The notes under the pieces: generated by a model | The model's input: only the letters and a program-made list of their open reading frames with translations | The model's database searches: none | Told to the model about the DNA's origin: nothing | Shown here: positions 9,014-17,949 of the stretch, piece after piece | How positions within the stretch are numbered: position 1 is the first letter of the stretch | Layout: each line of letters opens with the position of its first letter | Program-made: the position numbers and the translations under genes | Source: Spiribacter halobius | Lineage (GTDB): Bacteria > Pseudomonadota > Gammaproteobacteria > Nitrococcales > Nitrococcaceae | Direction of reading: 5' to 3' | Length of the DNA stretch: 64,000 nt | Assembly (NCBI RefSeq): GCF_020883455.1 | Contig: NZ_CP086615.1 | Location: forward strand, 2,542,001 to 2,606,000

Positions 9014-9143
9014 CTAGGCAGCCACTTCCGCCGAACGCCAGTCAAAGCGGGTGCGGGAGCGCTCAAACACATGCTGGTTGCCGCTCGAGACAGCGGCCGG
9101 TGCGCTGCCACCACGCCCGGCCAGCATTCGGTGCCAGTAGAAC
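9014..9143 (-). pseudogene. 3' part of gene split by the IS66 element
   Basis: If the IS66-family element and one 8-bp duplication are removed, the minus-strand frame from 11924 onward runs straight into this segment and continues through HRMLAGRGGSAPAAVSS and FERSRTRFDWRSAEVAA to a TAG at 9014-9016. The clean read-through shows that the element landed in an open frame. I do not recognise the protein. It is basic and lacks obvious membrane or signal features. Confidence 0.5.
9136..9143. repeat. Target-site duplication, left (AGTAGAAC)
   Basis: The eight bases AGTAGAAC directly precede the left IS66 terminal repeat and recur exactly after the right end at 11916-11923. Eight bases is the normal duplication for this family. 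Confidence 0.95.
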
Positions 9144-9186
9144 GTAAGCGTACGACGACCACCCCTTGCGCAGGCCGGCGGATGGT

Positions 9187-9435
9187 CTAACGCGGCGGGT
9201 TGATCTCGTCGGTGCGCTCGCCTTCCTCGAGCGCGAGGTGGACGGCGGCGTCGAGCCGGCGCAGCAGCGCGGCGAGGTTCTCACCCCGGCGACGCCGCAG
9301 CATGGCCAGGGCGTTGTGCTCGTCGTTGGCGATGGCGACGACGCCGACCGGGTCGAGGTGGCCGACCGTGATCTGGCCATCCTCCTCGATCAGGGCCTCG
9401 ATGTTCGGCAGTGCCGGTGGCGGGGGCTCGGTCAT
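9187..9435 (-). CDS. Small passenger protein of the IS66 element
   Basis: This is an 82-residue protein, MTEPPPPALPNIEALIEEDG then VGVVAIANDEHNALAMLRRRRGENL, without a known domain. It follows tnpC by 11 bases and ends 43 bases inside the left terminus, so it belongs to the element. Frames of this size and position recur after tnpC in some IS66 elements. The role is unknown; it is acidic at both ends with a basic centre. Confidence 0.7.
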   Translation of the reverse strand: MTEPPPPALPNIEALIEEDGQITVGHLDPVGVVAIANDEHNALAMLRRRRGENLAALLRRLDAAVHLALEEGERTDEINPPR

Positions 9436-9446
9436 GGGATCTTCGC

Positions 9447-11024
9447 TCAGGCAGCCTGACGGCGATGGTCGCCCAGCTCGGCGGCCAGGTTCCAGGGCAG
9501 CAGCGCGTCGATCTCCCGGATCGGATGCTCGGCGATGCGCTCGAGCACCGTACGCAGGTAGGCGAAGGGGTCGAGCCCATTGAGTCGGGCGCTGCCGATG
9601 AGGCTGTAGATCAGTGCGGCGCGCTCCCCGCCGTGGTCGGAGCCCATGAACAGGTAGTTCTTGCGCCCGAGGGCGACCGTGCGCAGCGCCCGCTCGGCGG
9701 CGTTGTTGTCGATCTCAAGCCGCCCGTCGCCGAGGTAGCGCGCAAGCGCCTCCCAGCGGCCAAGGGCATAGCCCGCTGCCGCGGCGAGCGCGGATTTTGC
9801 CGAGAGCGTGCGCAGGATCTCCTCGAGCCAGGTTCTGAGCCCGGCAACGAGCGGGCCGGCGCGGGCCTCGCGGGCAGCGCGGCGCACCTCGGCCGGGCGG
9901 CCACGGATCTCGGCCTCCAGCGCGTAGAGCGCGCCGATGCGCGCGAGCGCCTCGCGCGCGAGCGGCGAGTCGGTGGCCGCGGCCACGTCGTGGAACTTGC
10001 GGCGCACGTGCGCCCAGCACGCCGCCTCCTCGATGCGCCCGCTGGCGTACAGCGCCCCGAAGCCGGCATAGCCGTCGGCCTGGAGCGTGCCGCGGTAGCC
10101 GGCCAGGTGGCGCTGGGGGTGGATGCCCTTGCGGTCGGCGCTGTAGCGGAAGACCACCGCGGGGGCGGCCGCGCCGCCCCAGCCGCGCTCCTCGCGCACG
10201 TAGGTCCACAGGCGCGCGGTGCGCGTGCGCCCGCGCCCGGGATCGAGCACCGGCACCGGCGTGTCGTCGGCGTGCAGGCTCGCGCCACCGAGGACGTGGC
10301 GCTCCAGCGCCTCGCCGAGCGGGGCGAGCAGCGCGCTCGCCGCGCCCACCCAGTCGGCGAGCGTGGAGCGCTCGATGGCAACGCCCTCGCGGGCATAGAT
10401 CTGCGCCTGGCGGTAGAGCGGCAGGTGATCGCAGTACTTCGCCACGAGCACGTGGGCGAGCAGCCCCGGGCCGGCGAGCCCTCGGGCGATGGGCCGCTCC
10501 GCAGCCGGCGCCTGCACCACCGCCGCGCAGGCGCGGCAGCGCTGCTTGGGGCGCACGTGGCGGATCACCCGGAAGGAGGCCGGTACGTACTCGAGCACCT
10601 CCGAGACGTCCTCACCGAAGGTGACCAGCACCCCGCCGCAGCTCGGGCAGGCGCAGGGGCCCTCATGGCGCTGGGTCTCACGCGGCAGGTGCGCCGGCAG
10701 CGCCCGCGGGGTGCGCGGCGCGCTCTGCCGTGCCGGCTTGGTGGCAGGGGGAGCCGCCACCGCTTCCCCGGCCGGCTCCCCGCCAAGCGCCTCGATGGCG
10801 AGCTCGAGCTGCGCGATCTGCGCCTGCAGCCGCTCCGAGGAGCGCCCGAACTGCATCCGGCGCAGCTTCGCGAGCTGCAGGCGCAGCCGCTCGAGCTCCT
10901 CGGCCTGGCGGCGCACCGTCGCCTGCGAGGCGGCAAGCTCCGCGCGGCTCGCGAGCAGCAGCTCGCGCAGCGCCGCGGCGTCGACGGGCAGGGCGTCAGG
11001 CGGATGGGGAGTGGTGGATTGCAC
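9447..11024 (-). CDS. tnpC: IS66 transposase TnpC
   Basis: The 525-residue protein starts with a leucine-zipper-like coiled coil (about residues 20-75). A zinc-binding segment follows, CPSCGGVLVTFGEDV and CRACAAVV (about 135-180), then the DDE domain: SLHADDTPVPVLDPG (Asp), LQADGYAGFGALY (Asp) and LGDGRLEIDNNAAERALR with the catalytic Glu. It is the transposase proper of IS66 elements and is complete. It lies downstream of tnpB by 51 bases. Confidence 0.95.
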   Translation of the reverse strand: MQSTTPHPPDALPVDAAALRELLLASRAELAASQATVRRQAEELERLRLQLAKLRRMQFGRSSERLQAQIAQLELAIEALGGEPAGEAVAAPPATKPARQSAPRTPRALPAHLPRETQRHEGPCACPSCGGVLVTFGEDVSEVLEYVPASFRVIRHVRPKQRCRACAAVVQAPAAERPIARGLAGPGLLAHVLVAKYCDHLPLYRQAQIYAREGVAIERSTLADWVGAASALLAPLGEALERHVLGGASLHADDTPVPVLDPGRGRTRTARLWTYVREERGWGGAAAPAVVFRYSADRKGIHPQRHLAGYRGTLQADGYAGFGALYASGRIEEAACWAHVRRKFHDVAAATDSPLAREALARIGALYALEAEIRGRPAEVRRAAREARAGPLVAGLRTWLEEILRTLSAKSALAAAAGYALGRWEALARYLGDGRLEIDNNAAERALRTVALGRKNYLFMGSDHGGERAALIYSLIGSARLNGLDPFAYLRTVLERIAEHPIREIDALLPWNLAAELGDHRRQAA

Positions 11025-11075
11025 CGGCTAATTATACCCGGGCAGATCGGCCAAGTCGCTCTTTTTCGGATCGAT

Positions 11076-11423
11076 TCAGGCCGCGCATTGCGGGTCGAAG
11101 GTGCGCTGCGGGAGGCGCCAGTCGATGCCCTCGAGCAGCATCGAGAGCTGTGCGGCGGTGAGGTGCACCGCCCCCTCGCGCACCTGCGGCCAGATGAACC
11201 GGCCCCGCTCGAGGCGCTTGGCATAGAGGCACAGCCCCTGGCCGTCCCACCAGAGCACCTTGATCCGATCCCCGCGCCGGCCGCGGAAGACGAACAGCTG
11301 CCCCGAGAAGGCGTTCTTCGCCAGCGCCTGCTGCACCAGCGCCGCGAGCCCGTCGAAGCCCTTGCGCATGTCGGTCACGCCGGCCACCAGGTAGATGCGC
11401 ACCCCCGAGGGCAGCGCGATCAT
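11076..11423 (-). CDS. tnpB: IS66 accessory protein TnpB (Orf2)
   Basis: The 115-residue protein reads MIALPSGVRIYLVAGVTDMRKGFDGLAALVQ, then LFVFRGRRGDRIKVLWWDGQGLCLYAKRLERGRF, the hallmark of the IS66 Orf2 family. It is required for transposition of full IS66 elements. Its start overlaps the tnpA stop (ATGA), so translation is coupled. Confidence 0.96.
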   Translation of the reverse strand: MIALPSGVRIYLVAGVTDMRKGFDGLAALVQQALAKNAFSGQLFVFRGRRGDRIKVLWWDGQGLCLYAKRLERGRFIWPQVREGAVHLTAAQLSMLLEGIDWRLPQRTFDPQCAA

Positions 11424-11836
11424 CGCCCGAGCACCTCGAGCGCGACGCGCAGGGCCGCGGCGTCCGCCGCGCCGCGCACCACCAGGCGGTGGCCGGCGGC
11501 GAGCACGATCTCCAGGCTGCCCGACGGCGCCGCGCTCTTCACCTCCGGCGGCACCGGCGGCGGCTCGGAGGCGGCCAGGCGCACCGGCAGCAGGCTCAGC
11601 GCCGAACCCTCACTCGGCGCCCCAAGTTCCCCGAGGCGGTAGAGCCGGCGCCAGCGGAAGAGCTGGTTGGCGTTGACGTCGTGGCGGCGCGCGACCACCG
11701 AGACCGAGTCCGGGCCCTCGAGGCTCTCCTCAACGAGGCGGCGCTTGTATTCAATGCTGAAGCGCCGCCGGCGCTGGCGGCTCAGCGTCTGATCCCCATC
11801 GATGGTGTCCACCTCGCCTCCAAGTGGGCACCTCAC
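11420..11836 (-). CDS. tnpA: IS66 accessory protein TnpA (Orf1)
   Basis: The 138-residue protein has an N-terminal helix-turn-helix: RRRFSIEYKRRLVEESLEG, then VSVVARRHDVNANQLFRWRRLY, typical of IS66/IS3 Orf1. It should bind the element ends. It is the first gene of the element, about 80 bases inside the right terminus. Confidence 0.95.
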   Translation of the reverse strand: MRCPLGGEVDTIDGDQTLSRQRRRRFSIEYKRRLVEESLEGPDSVSVVARRHDVNANQLFRWRRLYRLGELGAPSEGSALSLLPVRLAASEPPPVPPEVKSAAPSGSLEIVLAAGHRLVVRGAADAAALRVALEVLGR

Positions 11837-11923
11837 AAGTGCCCGCCTATGCGTGAGCGCTGATCATCGGCGAGGCGACGTCACAACGAGAAGTGGGTGC
11901 TGGCCGGACGCTTACAGTAGAAC

Positions 11924-12459
11924 CACTGTAGAAAGTACCTCTTCACGTGCCCGTTGCTGCGCCACTCCCGTAGCGGATCCAGCGGGAGAAAGGTCGTAGC
12001 CCGCCACCGTAGGCAAACTTCGCTAACATCACCCGCCCGCGGGCCATGGTTGGCAGGCAGCATCGTAGCCGGCGCGCGAGGCCTCGTCGGACGGGTGCGC
12101 GAGCTGGTGCTCGCGCATCGCAGGGACTTGTGCCCGCACTGCGGCGGTCTTCGAGTTTGACGTGCCGGTGGCGTCAGTTGGCGCGAACACCTCCGGCTAG
12201 ATAGAGCTAGGTCCGCCGTGTGGCCGGATCCAGCTCGAACCAGCCGGCGGCATCGACAAGTACGCATGCGCGCACGAATGCGGGGGGTGCACTGCCGCGG
12301 CACCGCATGCAGCAGATCGAACGCCCGCGCCTTCCGGTGCGCCCTGCTATTGGCCGCTGTCATCTCGAACCACGCTCGAAGCGCGTCGCCATCAAGCGCC
12401 GCGAGACCGATGCGGTAGCGCAATGTGGCGTCCTGTCGGTACGCCTCGAGGCGCTGCAT
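11924..12459 (-). pseudogene. 5' part of gene split by the IS66 element
   Basis: The minus-strand frame begins MQRLEAYRQDATLRYRIGLAALDGDALRAWFEM and ends PLDPLREWRSNGHVKRYFLQWFY at the insertion point, then continues at 9143. The middle is rich in Arg, Ser and Pro and looks unlike protein, so there may be frameshifts between the two convincing ends. I cannot name the family. Confidence 0.4.
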
Positions 12460-12746
12460 AGCAGCGGCGAGGCTACTGGTTAGCCAAACGAGGAATGATC
12501 GACCTACTCCTATCTTCGTTTAACCCAGAACTCCGAACGAATATTTCTTCTGACGATAACGTCTCGGGGCGGCCGGAAGATCGACCGAGAGCCGGCGCCG
12601 GCCCCGTTTCTGATCGCTGCGCCCGCCCGTCGATACCCCGCGGGTGGCGATGGGTTTCGGGAAACGCGTCTGAACGGGACCGTATTCCCCCTGGCACTCC
12701 GTGGGACGGGTCGGAGCTCGGACCGTGATTGCATGGGCGTCCGTAT

Positions 12747-12771
12747 AAAGATATATTTCCAATACTGGTTC
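12747..12771. promoter_or_regulatory. NsrR-like operator upstream of ccoN
   Basis: AAGATATA-TTTCCAA-TACTGGTT: two 8-bp half-sites with a 7-base spacer, ending 23 bases before the ccoN start. The right half read backwards is AACCAGTA, identical to the left half of the site at the nsrR promoter. It fits the shared palindrome of this region. Confidence 0.55.
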
Positions 12772-12793
12772 AAGTCAGCTCTTGGAGATATGC

Positions 12794-14413
12794 GTGACAC
12801 CCACCATCGCCTTGCTCCTTGTCCTGACCTTCATCGTTTCGATCATTGGGCTGCTCGCCCTGGTCTGGTCGATTGCGACTGACCAGTTCGGTCAGGGTCA
12901 GTCCGCCGCTCGGACGATCTTCGCCCCGGGTGAGATCGGCCGGCCGGAGGACCCTGCCCGTGGACCCGACGAGCCGGCCTTCCGGCCACGGGACGACGAG
13001 GAGGTTGAAGCCGTCGCGGAGCGTCGGCGGGCCGACCAATCTGCGCGCGTGCCGGTGCTGACCTTGCTGGGCTCCGCCGTCGCCTGGCTCGTCGTCGGTT
13101 CGGCCTACGGGCTGATCAGCTCGCTGAAGATGCACATGCCCGAGCTGCTAGCGGACACGGCGACCCTCACCTTCGGGCGAATCCGGCCGATGCACCTGAA
13201 CGCCGTCGCCTACGGCTGGACATCCATGGCCGGGCTCGGGGTCGCGGTCTGGCTGATTCCGCGCCTGTTCAAGACGCCGCTGGTAGGCGCCGGCTTCGCC
13301 ACCGCCGGCGCCTGGCTGTGGAACCTGGGCATGGCGCTCGGGCTCATCGCCATCGGCGCCGGCTTCTCCGACGGCGAGGAGTGGCTGGAGATCCCCTGGC
13401 AGATCGATCTGCTGTTCGTCGTCGGCGGCGGGCTATGCGCCGTGCCCCTGCTGCTGACGGTGCGCAACCGGCAGGTGCGGCACCTCTACGTCACCAGCTG
13501 GTACCTGATGGCGGCGCTGATCTGGTTCCCGGTGCTGTTCCTCATCGCGAATCTGCCCTACGTCTTCCCCGGGGCCTCCGGGGCGACGGTCAACTGGTGG
13601 TTCGCCCACAACGTGCTCGGCCTCTGGGTGACCCCCATCGGCGTCGGCATCGCCTACTACATGATCCCGAAGATCCTGGGCAGACCGGTGATCTCGTATC
13701 AGCTGTCGCTGCTCGGCTTCTGGTCGCTCGCCCTGTTCTATAGCCAGGTGGGCGTGCACCACCTGATCGGCGGCCCAGTGCCCACCTGGCTGGTCACGCT
13801 CTCCATCGTGCACAGCGTGATGATGGTGGTGCCGGTGGTGACGGTGGCGATCAATCACCACGGCACCATGTTCGGGCACTTCGGCATGCTGCGTGTCTCC
13901 CCGACGCTGCGCTTCGTGTGGATCGGCTCGCTGATGTACACCGCCTCCTCCCTACAGGGCTCGATGGAAGCGCTGCGCTCGGTCAATCTGATCACGCACT
14001 TCACGCACTACACCGTCGGCCACGCCCATCTCGGACTCTACGGTTTCCTCGCATTCATCCTGTTTGGCGCCATCTACTTCATCATGCCCCGGCTCACCGC
14101 CTGGGAATGGCCCTCGCGGCGGCTGATCAGCCTGCACTTCTGGCTCGCCGCCGGCGGCGGCCTGCTCTATGTGGTGGCGCTCACCATCGGCGGCTGGCTG
14201 CAGGGGCTCGCCCTCATCGACCCCGAGACGCCGTTCATGGAGTCCGTACGGCTGACCCTCCCGTACCTCGAGGCGCGCTCGCTGGGCGGCACGCTGATGA
14301 CGCTGAGCCACCTCGTCTTCGCCGGGCATTTCTTCACCATGCTGCTCCGCAGCGGCCGCCCGGCCACCGCGCCAACCCTGTTCCGCGCCGCAACCCGGGA
14401 GTCCTCCGCATGA
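12794..14413 (+). CDS. ccoN: cbb3-type oxidase subunit I with CcoS-like N-terminus
   Basis: I choose the GTG at 12794, six bases after GGAG; a TTG at 12782 is possible. The 539-residue protein begins with one helix and ALVWSIATDQFGQGQSAARTIF, resembling the maturation protein CcoS (WAVxSGQFDDLEGPAxR). A charged 60-residue linker follows, then a C-family heme-copper oxidase core. Landmarks are RPMHLNAVAYGW (heme b His), WWFAHNVLGLW (CuB His about 272), FYSQVGVHHLIGG (the Tyr six residues before the CuB His pair, about 314 and 320-321) and HFTHYTVGHAHLG (heme ligands). The catalytic Tyr is kept, so oxygen reduction is likely. It heads a tightly overlapping operon with ccoO, ccoP and ccoI. Confidence 0.88.
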   Translation: MTPTIALLLVLTFIVSIIGLLALVWSIATDQFGQGQSAARTIFAPGEIGRPEDPARGPDEPAFRPRDDEEVEAVAERRRADQSARVPVLTLLGSAVAWLVVGSAYGLISSLKMHMPELLADTATLTFGRIRPMHLNAVAYGWTSMAGLGVAVWLIPRLFKTPLVGAGFATAGAWLWNLGMALGLIAIGAGFSDGEEWLEIPWQIDLLFVVGGGLCAVPLLLTVRNRQVRHLYVTSWYLMAALIWFPVLFLIANLPYVFPGASGATVNWWFAHNVLGLWVTPIGVGIAYYMIPKILGRPVISYQLSLLGFWSLALFYSQVGVHHLIGGPVPTWLVTLSIVHSVMMVVPVVTVAINHHGTMFGHFGMLRVSPTLRFVWIGSLMYTASSLQGSMEALRSVNLITHFTHYTVGHAHLGLYGFLAFILFGAIYFIMPRLTAWEWPSRRLISLHFWLAAGGGLLYVVALTIGGWLQGLALIDPETPFMESVRLTLPYLEARSLGGTLMTLSHLVFAGHFFTMLLRSGRPATAPTLFRAATRESSA

Positions 14414-15030
14414 AGCGCACCGTCGCCATCATGGCCGGCGCCGCCCTGATCCTGCTGTTCGCGACCCTGATGCTGGTGGTCATGCCGTATGTGCAGATGG
14501 CGAGCGAACCGGTACCGAAGGACCTCGAACCCTACACCGAAGCGGAGTTGCGTGGCCGCCAGCTCTATATCAGCGAGGGCTGCATGTACTGCCACAGCCA
14601 GCAGCCCCGCGACCCGGGCTACTCGGCGGCCGACAGCCGTCGCGGCTGGGGGCGCGCCGCCGTGCCCGGGGACTACGCCTACGATCAGCCCCACCTGATG
14701 GGCACCATGCGCACGGGGCCGGACCTGCTCAACATCGGTGCCCGCCAGCCGAGCCAGCAGTGGCATTTGATCCACCTCTACAACCCCCGAGCAGTGTCAC
14801 CAGACAGCACCATGCCTCCCTACCGCTACCTGTTCGAGGTGGTCGGCAATCCCCTCGACGGGGAAACCGTGGTGGAGATTCCCGCCCCCTATGGCCCGGA
14901 CGAGGGCGTGGTCGTAACCACCCAGGCGGTGGAGGACCTGGTCGCCTACCTGAAGGCCCTGGACCGCACCTATCCGGCCGACGCACTGCCAAGGGAGCAG
15001 ACCGGCAACGAGGGCGAGGGGGAGCCATGA
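14410..15030 (+). CDS. ccoO: cbb3-type oxidase monoheme subunit II (CcoO)
   Basis: This is a 206-residue membrane-anchored cytochrome c. It has one N-terminal helix (TVAIMAGAALILLFATLMLVV), then TEAELRGRQLYISEGCMYCHSQQPR with the heme motif C58-x2-C61-H62 and the CcoO-typical RAAVPGDYAYDQPHLMGTMRTGPDL. Met ligand candidates lie in DSTMPPYRYLF. It passes electrons to the heme-copper site of subunit I. Its ATG overlaps the ccoN stop (ATGA). Confidence 0.92.
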   Translation: MKRTVAIMAGAALILLFATLMLVVMPYVQMASEPVPKDLEPYTEAELRGRQLYISEGCMYCHSQQPRDPGYSAADSRRGWGRAAVPGDYAYDQPHLMGTMRTGPDLLNIGARQPSQQWHLIHLYNPRAVSPDSTMPPYRYLFEVVGNPLDGETVVEIPAPYGPDEGVVVTTQAVEDLVAYLKALDRTYPADALPREQTGNEGEGEP

Positions 15031-15602
15031 ACCAAGAGAAAGACCGTGCGCGCCGCCGGGAGCAGCCGGAGCCGGAGGAAGGCACCCGCCCGGTGCCGAA
15101 GGTGGTCTCCGCTCTGCTCGCGGGACTCGTCCTCTGGGGGAGTGGTTACATCCTCTGGCACGCCGGCTGGCCCCTCACCGGCGGCGACAGCCGCACGCCG
15201 GTGGTGCTGCAGGCGGACGAGGGCGTGAACGGCGCGAACCTCTATGCGAACGTCTGCGCGAGCTGCCACCAGGGCAACGGCCGGGGCGTGCCCGGCGCAT
15301 TCCCGCCGCTCGCCGACAGCGCGTGGGTGACCGGCGATCCGCGCATCCCGGTGGCCATTGTCCACGACGGCCTGCAGGGGCCGATCGAGGTGGCCGGGGA
15401 GCGCTATCAGGGCGCGATGCCGGCCTTCGGCGGCCAGCTCTCGGCGGCAGAGATTGCCGCGGTGGTCAGCCACGTGCGCAACGCCTGGAGCAACGGCGCA
15501 GCCGAGGTGAGCACCGACGTGGTGGCCGGGTATCGCGAGCGCTTCGCCGAGCGCGGACCGTGGACGGTGGACGCGCTGCGCACGGAGCTGGGCGGCCCGT
15601 GA
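15027..15602 (+). CDS. ccoP: Membrane-anchored cytochrome c, CcoP-like but monoheme
   Basis: This is a 191-residue protein with a charged cytoplasmic tail, one helix (VVSALLAGLVLWGSGYILWHAGWPL) and a single cytochrome c domain: NLYANVCASCHQGNGRGVPG (heme motif about residues 77-81) and GAMPAFGGQLSAAEIAAVVSHVR with the axial Met. Ordinary CcoP has two hemes; here one domain is missing. It overlaps ccoO by four bases (ATGA). I infer that it delivers electrons from a soluble donor to CcoO. Confidence 0.85.
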   Translation: MNQEKDRARRREQPEPEEGTRPVPKVVSALLAGLVLWGSGYILWHAGWPLTGGDSRTPVVLQADEGVNGANLYANVCASCHQGNGRGVPGAFPPLADSAWVTGDPRIPVAIVHDGLQGPIEVAGERYQGAMPAFGGQLSAAEIAAVVSHVRNAWSNGAAEVSTDVVAGYRERFAERGPWTVDALRTELGGP

Positions 15603-17830
15603 GCACCGCCGACGCGGCAGACGCCGGGGCCTGCGAGGAGACGGCCCTGACGGTCGAGGGCATGATGTGCGGCAGCTGTGCCGCGGCCGTGGCCGCGGTG
15701 CTGCAGCGCCAGCCGGGTGTGCTCGGCGCAGGTGTGAACTTCGCCGCCGATGCCGCCTCGGTGCGCTGGAATCCGGCCCGCACCAGCCTGGAGGCGATCT
15801 GCGGCGCGGTGACGCGGCTCGGCTACCCCGCCCGGCCGCTCGGTGACGGGGACAGCGGCACACCGCACGCCGCCCTGCGCCGCGCCTTGCAGCTGCGTCT
15901 GGCGGTGGCCGTTTGCTTCGGCATGTGGAGCATGATGGCGGCCGTGCTCCTCTATCTGGGGCCACTTGGCCCGGTGGAGCCCTGGGCCCGCTGGTACCTG
16001 GCGCTGGCTTCCGGGGTGCTGGCCCTTCCGGTGCTCGGCTACTCGGCCCACGCCTTCTACCTCGCCGGCTGGCGCACCTTGCGCGCTGGCGTGCCGGGCC
16101 TCGACAGCCTCATAACGCTGGCTGTCGTCGCAGCCGTGCTGATCTCCGGCTGGCGGCTCGCCCAGGGCTCCGCCGAGGTCTACTTCGACGCGGCCGTCAT
16201 GCTGGTGACCTTCCAGCTGGTGGCCCGGCTGATCGACCACCGCGTCCGCCGGCAGGCAGCCGGGGCCGTGCAGGCCTATCTCCGGGCCCTGCCGGAGCAG
16301 GCCTTGCGCTTGGATAGCATGGGACAGGCCGAGACCGTCCCGGTGGCTGCCCTTACTGTGGGCGATCGGGTGCGGATCCCACCGGGGGAGCGCATCGCCG
16401 TGGATGGCACCGTCGTCACAGGACGCTCGGCCGTCGACTGCTCGATGCTCACGGGCGAGTCGACGCCCCGCCGCTGCACGACCGGGCGGGCCGTACTCGC
16501 CGGCAGCCGCAACGGCGAGGGAACGCTCGAAGTGCGCGTCGACAACGCCGCCGGCCGGCGGCGCATCGACCGGCTGGCGCGCTCGGTGCGCCACCTGCTT
16601 GGACACAAGAGCGCCCTGCAGCGGATCACCGACCGCATGGCGCGGGCCCTGCTGCCTGTGGTGATCGTCGCGGCGACGCTGGCTGCGGCACTGGTACTTG
16701 CGAACGGAGGGCCGGTCACCGAGGCGGCGGCCCGCGCGCTCGCCGTACTGGTAATCACCTGCCCCTGCGCGCTCAGCCTCGCGGTACCGCTTGTGGCAGT
16801 GATGGCCATCTCCCAGGCCGGCCGACAAGCCCTGCTGTTCCGCGACCCGGCCGTGCTCGAGGCCGCTGCAGGGGGACGCACGGTGGTCTTTGACAAGACG
16901 GGCACGCTGACCGAGTCGACGCCGGCGGTCGGCCGCGTCGACCCGGCACCGGGTACCGACCGGGACGAGCTGCTGCGCCTGGCGGCGAGCGCCAGCGCCG
17001 GCAGCCATCACCCCCTCGGGAAGGCCCTGCAAGGAGTCGGAACTGGTGTCGACACGGCCGGGGCGCGTCGGGTGGACGCCGGTGACGGGATCACCTGGGA
17101 CGGCCCGCACGGACGCGTCCGGGTCGGCCGTGCGGACTGGCTGTGGAGGCACGGCATCGACGTACCTTCGGCTCGCGACCGCGGCACCGAAGTCTGCGTG
17201 GCGCGTGGAAGCAGCTTTCTCGGACGCATTCACTTCCACGAACGGCTGCGGCCAGAAGCCCGTGCCGTAATCGCTTCACTCCGGAATCTCGGCTGCGGGA
17301 TCCGCATCCTGAGCGGCGACTCGCCGCGCGCCTGCCGGCGGATCGCCGACCAGCTAGGCCTTGCCCCGCAGGCGGTGCTGGCGCGGCGGACCCCGGAGGC
17401 AAAGCGCGCCGAGATTGAGGCACTTCAGCGGCACGATCGGGTGATTTTCGTCGGTGACGGCCAGAATGACGGGCTAGCCCTGGCGGCCGCCGAGTTGGGA
17501 CTCGCCGTTGGCGAGGCCGAACCCACGGCACGCGCGGCGGCCGCCGCCATTCTGCCGCGAGGCATTAGCGCCGTGCCCGACGCACTCGGCCTTGCCCGCC
17601 ATGCCCGCAACGCTATGCATCGCAACCTCGCCTGGGCACTCGCCTACAACGCACTGGCCTTACCCGCTGCGCTAATGGGCTACGTCCCACCCGTGATTGC
17701 CGCGATCACCATGGGGTCAAGCACGCTATGCGTACTCGTAAACTCCGGTCTCTTCGTCCTCAGCGAACGCCGCCGAGACGCCGAGGCTGATCGCAACCTA
17801 AGCAACCGGTACGAGCCCGCGCTCTCGTGA
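15599..17830 (+). CDS. ccoI: Copper-exporting P1B-type ATPase, CcoI-like
   Basis: The start is a GTG whose GTGA overlaps the ccoP stop. The 743-residue pump has an N-terminal heavy-metal domain with GMMCGSC (C24, C27), eight predicted helices, the actuator TGES, ion-pathway ITCPCALS (CPC about 388-390), phosphorylation site DKTGT (Asp about 432), HP motif SHHPLGK and GDGQND. In cbb3 gene clusters this type (CcoI/FixI) moves copper outward for assembly of the CuB site, and its place here as fourth gene supports that. All catalytic motifs are intact. Confidence 0.93.
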   Translation: MSTADAADAGACEETALTVEGMMCGSCAAAVAAVLQRQPGVLGAGVNFAADAASVRWNPARTSLEAICGAVTRLGYPARPLGDGDSGTPHAALRRALQLRLAVAVCFGMWSMMAAVLLYLGPLGPVEPWARWYLALASGVLALPVLGYSAHAFYLAGWRTLRAGVPGLDSLITLAVVAAVLISGWRLAQGSAEVYFDAAVMLVTFQLVARLIDHRVRRQAAGAVQAYLRALPEQALRLDSMGQAETVPVAALTVGDRVRIPPGERIAVDGTVVTGRSAVDCSMLTGESTPRRCTTGRAVLAGSRNGEGTLEVRVDNAAGRRRIDRLARSVRHLLGHKSALQRITDRMARALLPVVIVAATLAAALVLANGGPVTEAAARALAVLVITCPCALSLAVPLVAVMAISQAGRQALLFRDPAVLEAAAGGRTVVFDKTGTLTESTPAVGRVDPAPGTDRDELLRLAASASAGSHHPLGKALQGVGTGVDTAGARRVDAGDGITWDGPHGRVRVGRADWLWRHGIDVPSARDRGTEVCVARGSSFLGRIHFHERLRPEARAVIASLRNLGCGIRILSGDSPRACRRIADQLGLAPQAVLARRTPEAKRAEIEALQRHDRVIFVGDGQNDGLALAAAELGLAVGEAEPTARAAAAAILPRGISAVPDALGLARHARNAMHRNLAWALAYNALALPAALMGYVPPVIAAITMGSSTLCVLVNSGLFVLSERRRDAEADRNLSNRYEPALS

Positions 17831-17949
17831 TCGCCCTGAGAACAGTCTCACGAGGTTACGGCGGAGGCACAATACACCGTGTTGGCACCTCACTGGGGCG
17901 GGCATCGCGGCCCACACTGATACGCGACCTCCAACCACCGCACTAGACC

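Larger units (their letters stand above)
9144..11915 (-). mobile_element. IS66-family insertion sequence, complete
   Basis: The left end reads GTAAGCGTACGACGACCACC and the right end, read inward, GTAAGCGTCCGGCCAGCACC, the GTAAGCG start expected of IS66 terminal inverted repeats. The element is 2772 bp with an exact 8-bp duplication on each side. It carries tnpA, tnpB, tnpC and a small passenger frame, all intact on the minus strand. Undamaged frames, ends and duplication suggest a recent insertion. It interrupts an unidentified gene. Confidence 0.96.

Noticed and set aside
9411-11642. 743-codon plus-strand frame across the IS66 genes
   Set aside because: Antisense shadow of tnpA-tnpB-tnpC; the minus-strand genes have full family motifs.
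15407-17239. 610-codon minus-strand frame opposite ccoI
   Set aside because: Low-complexity shadow of the ATPase gene.
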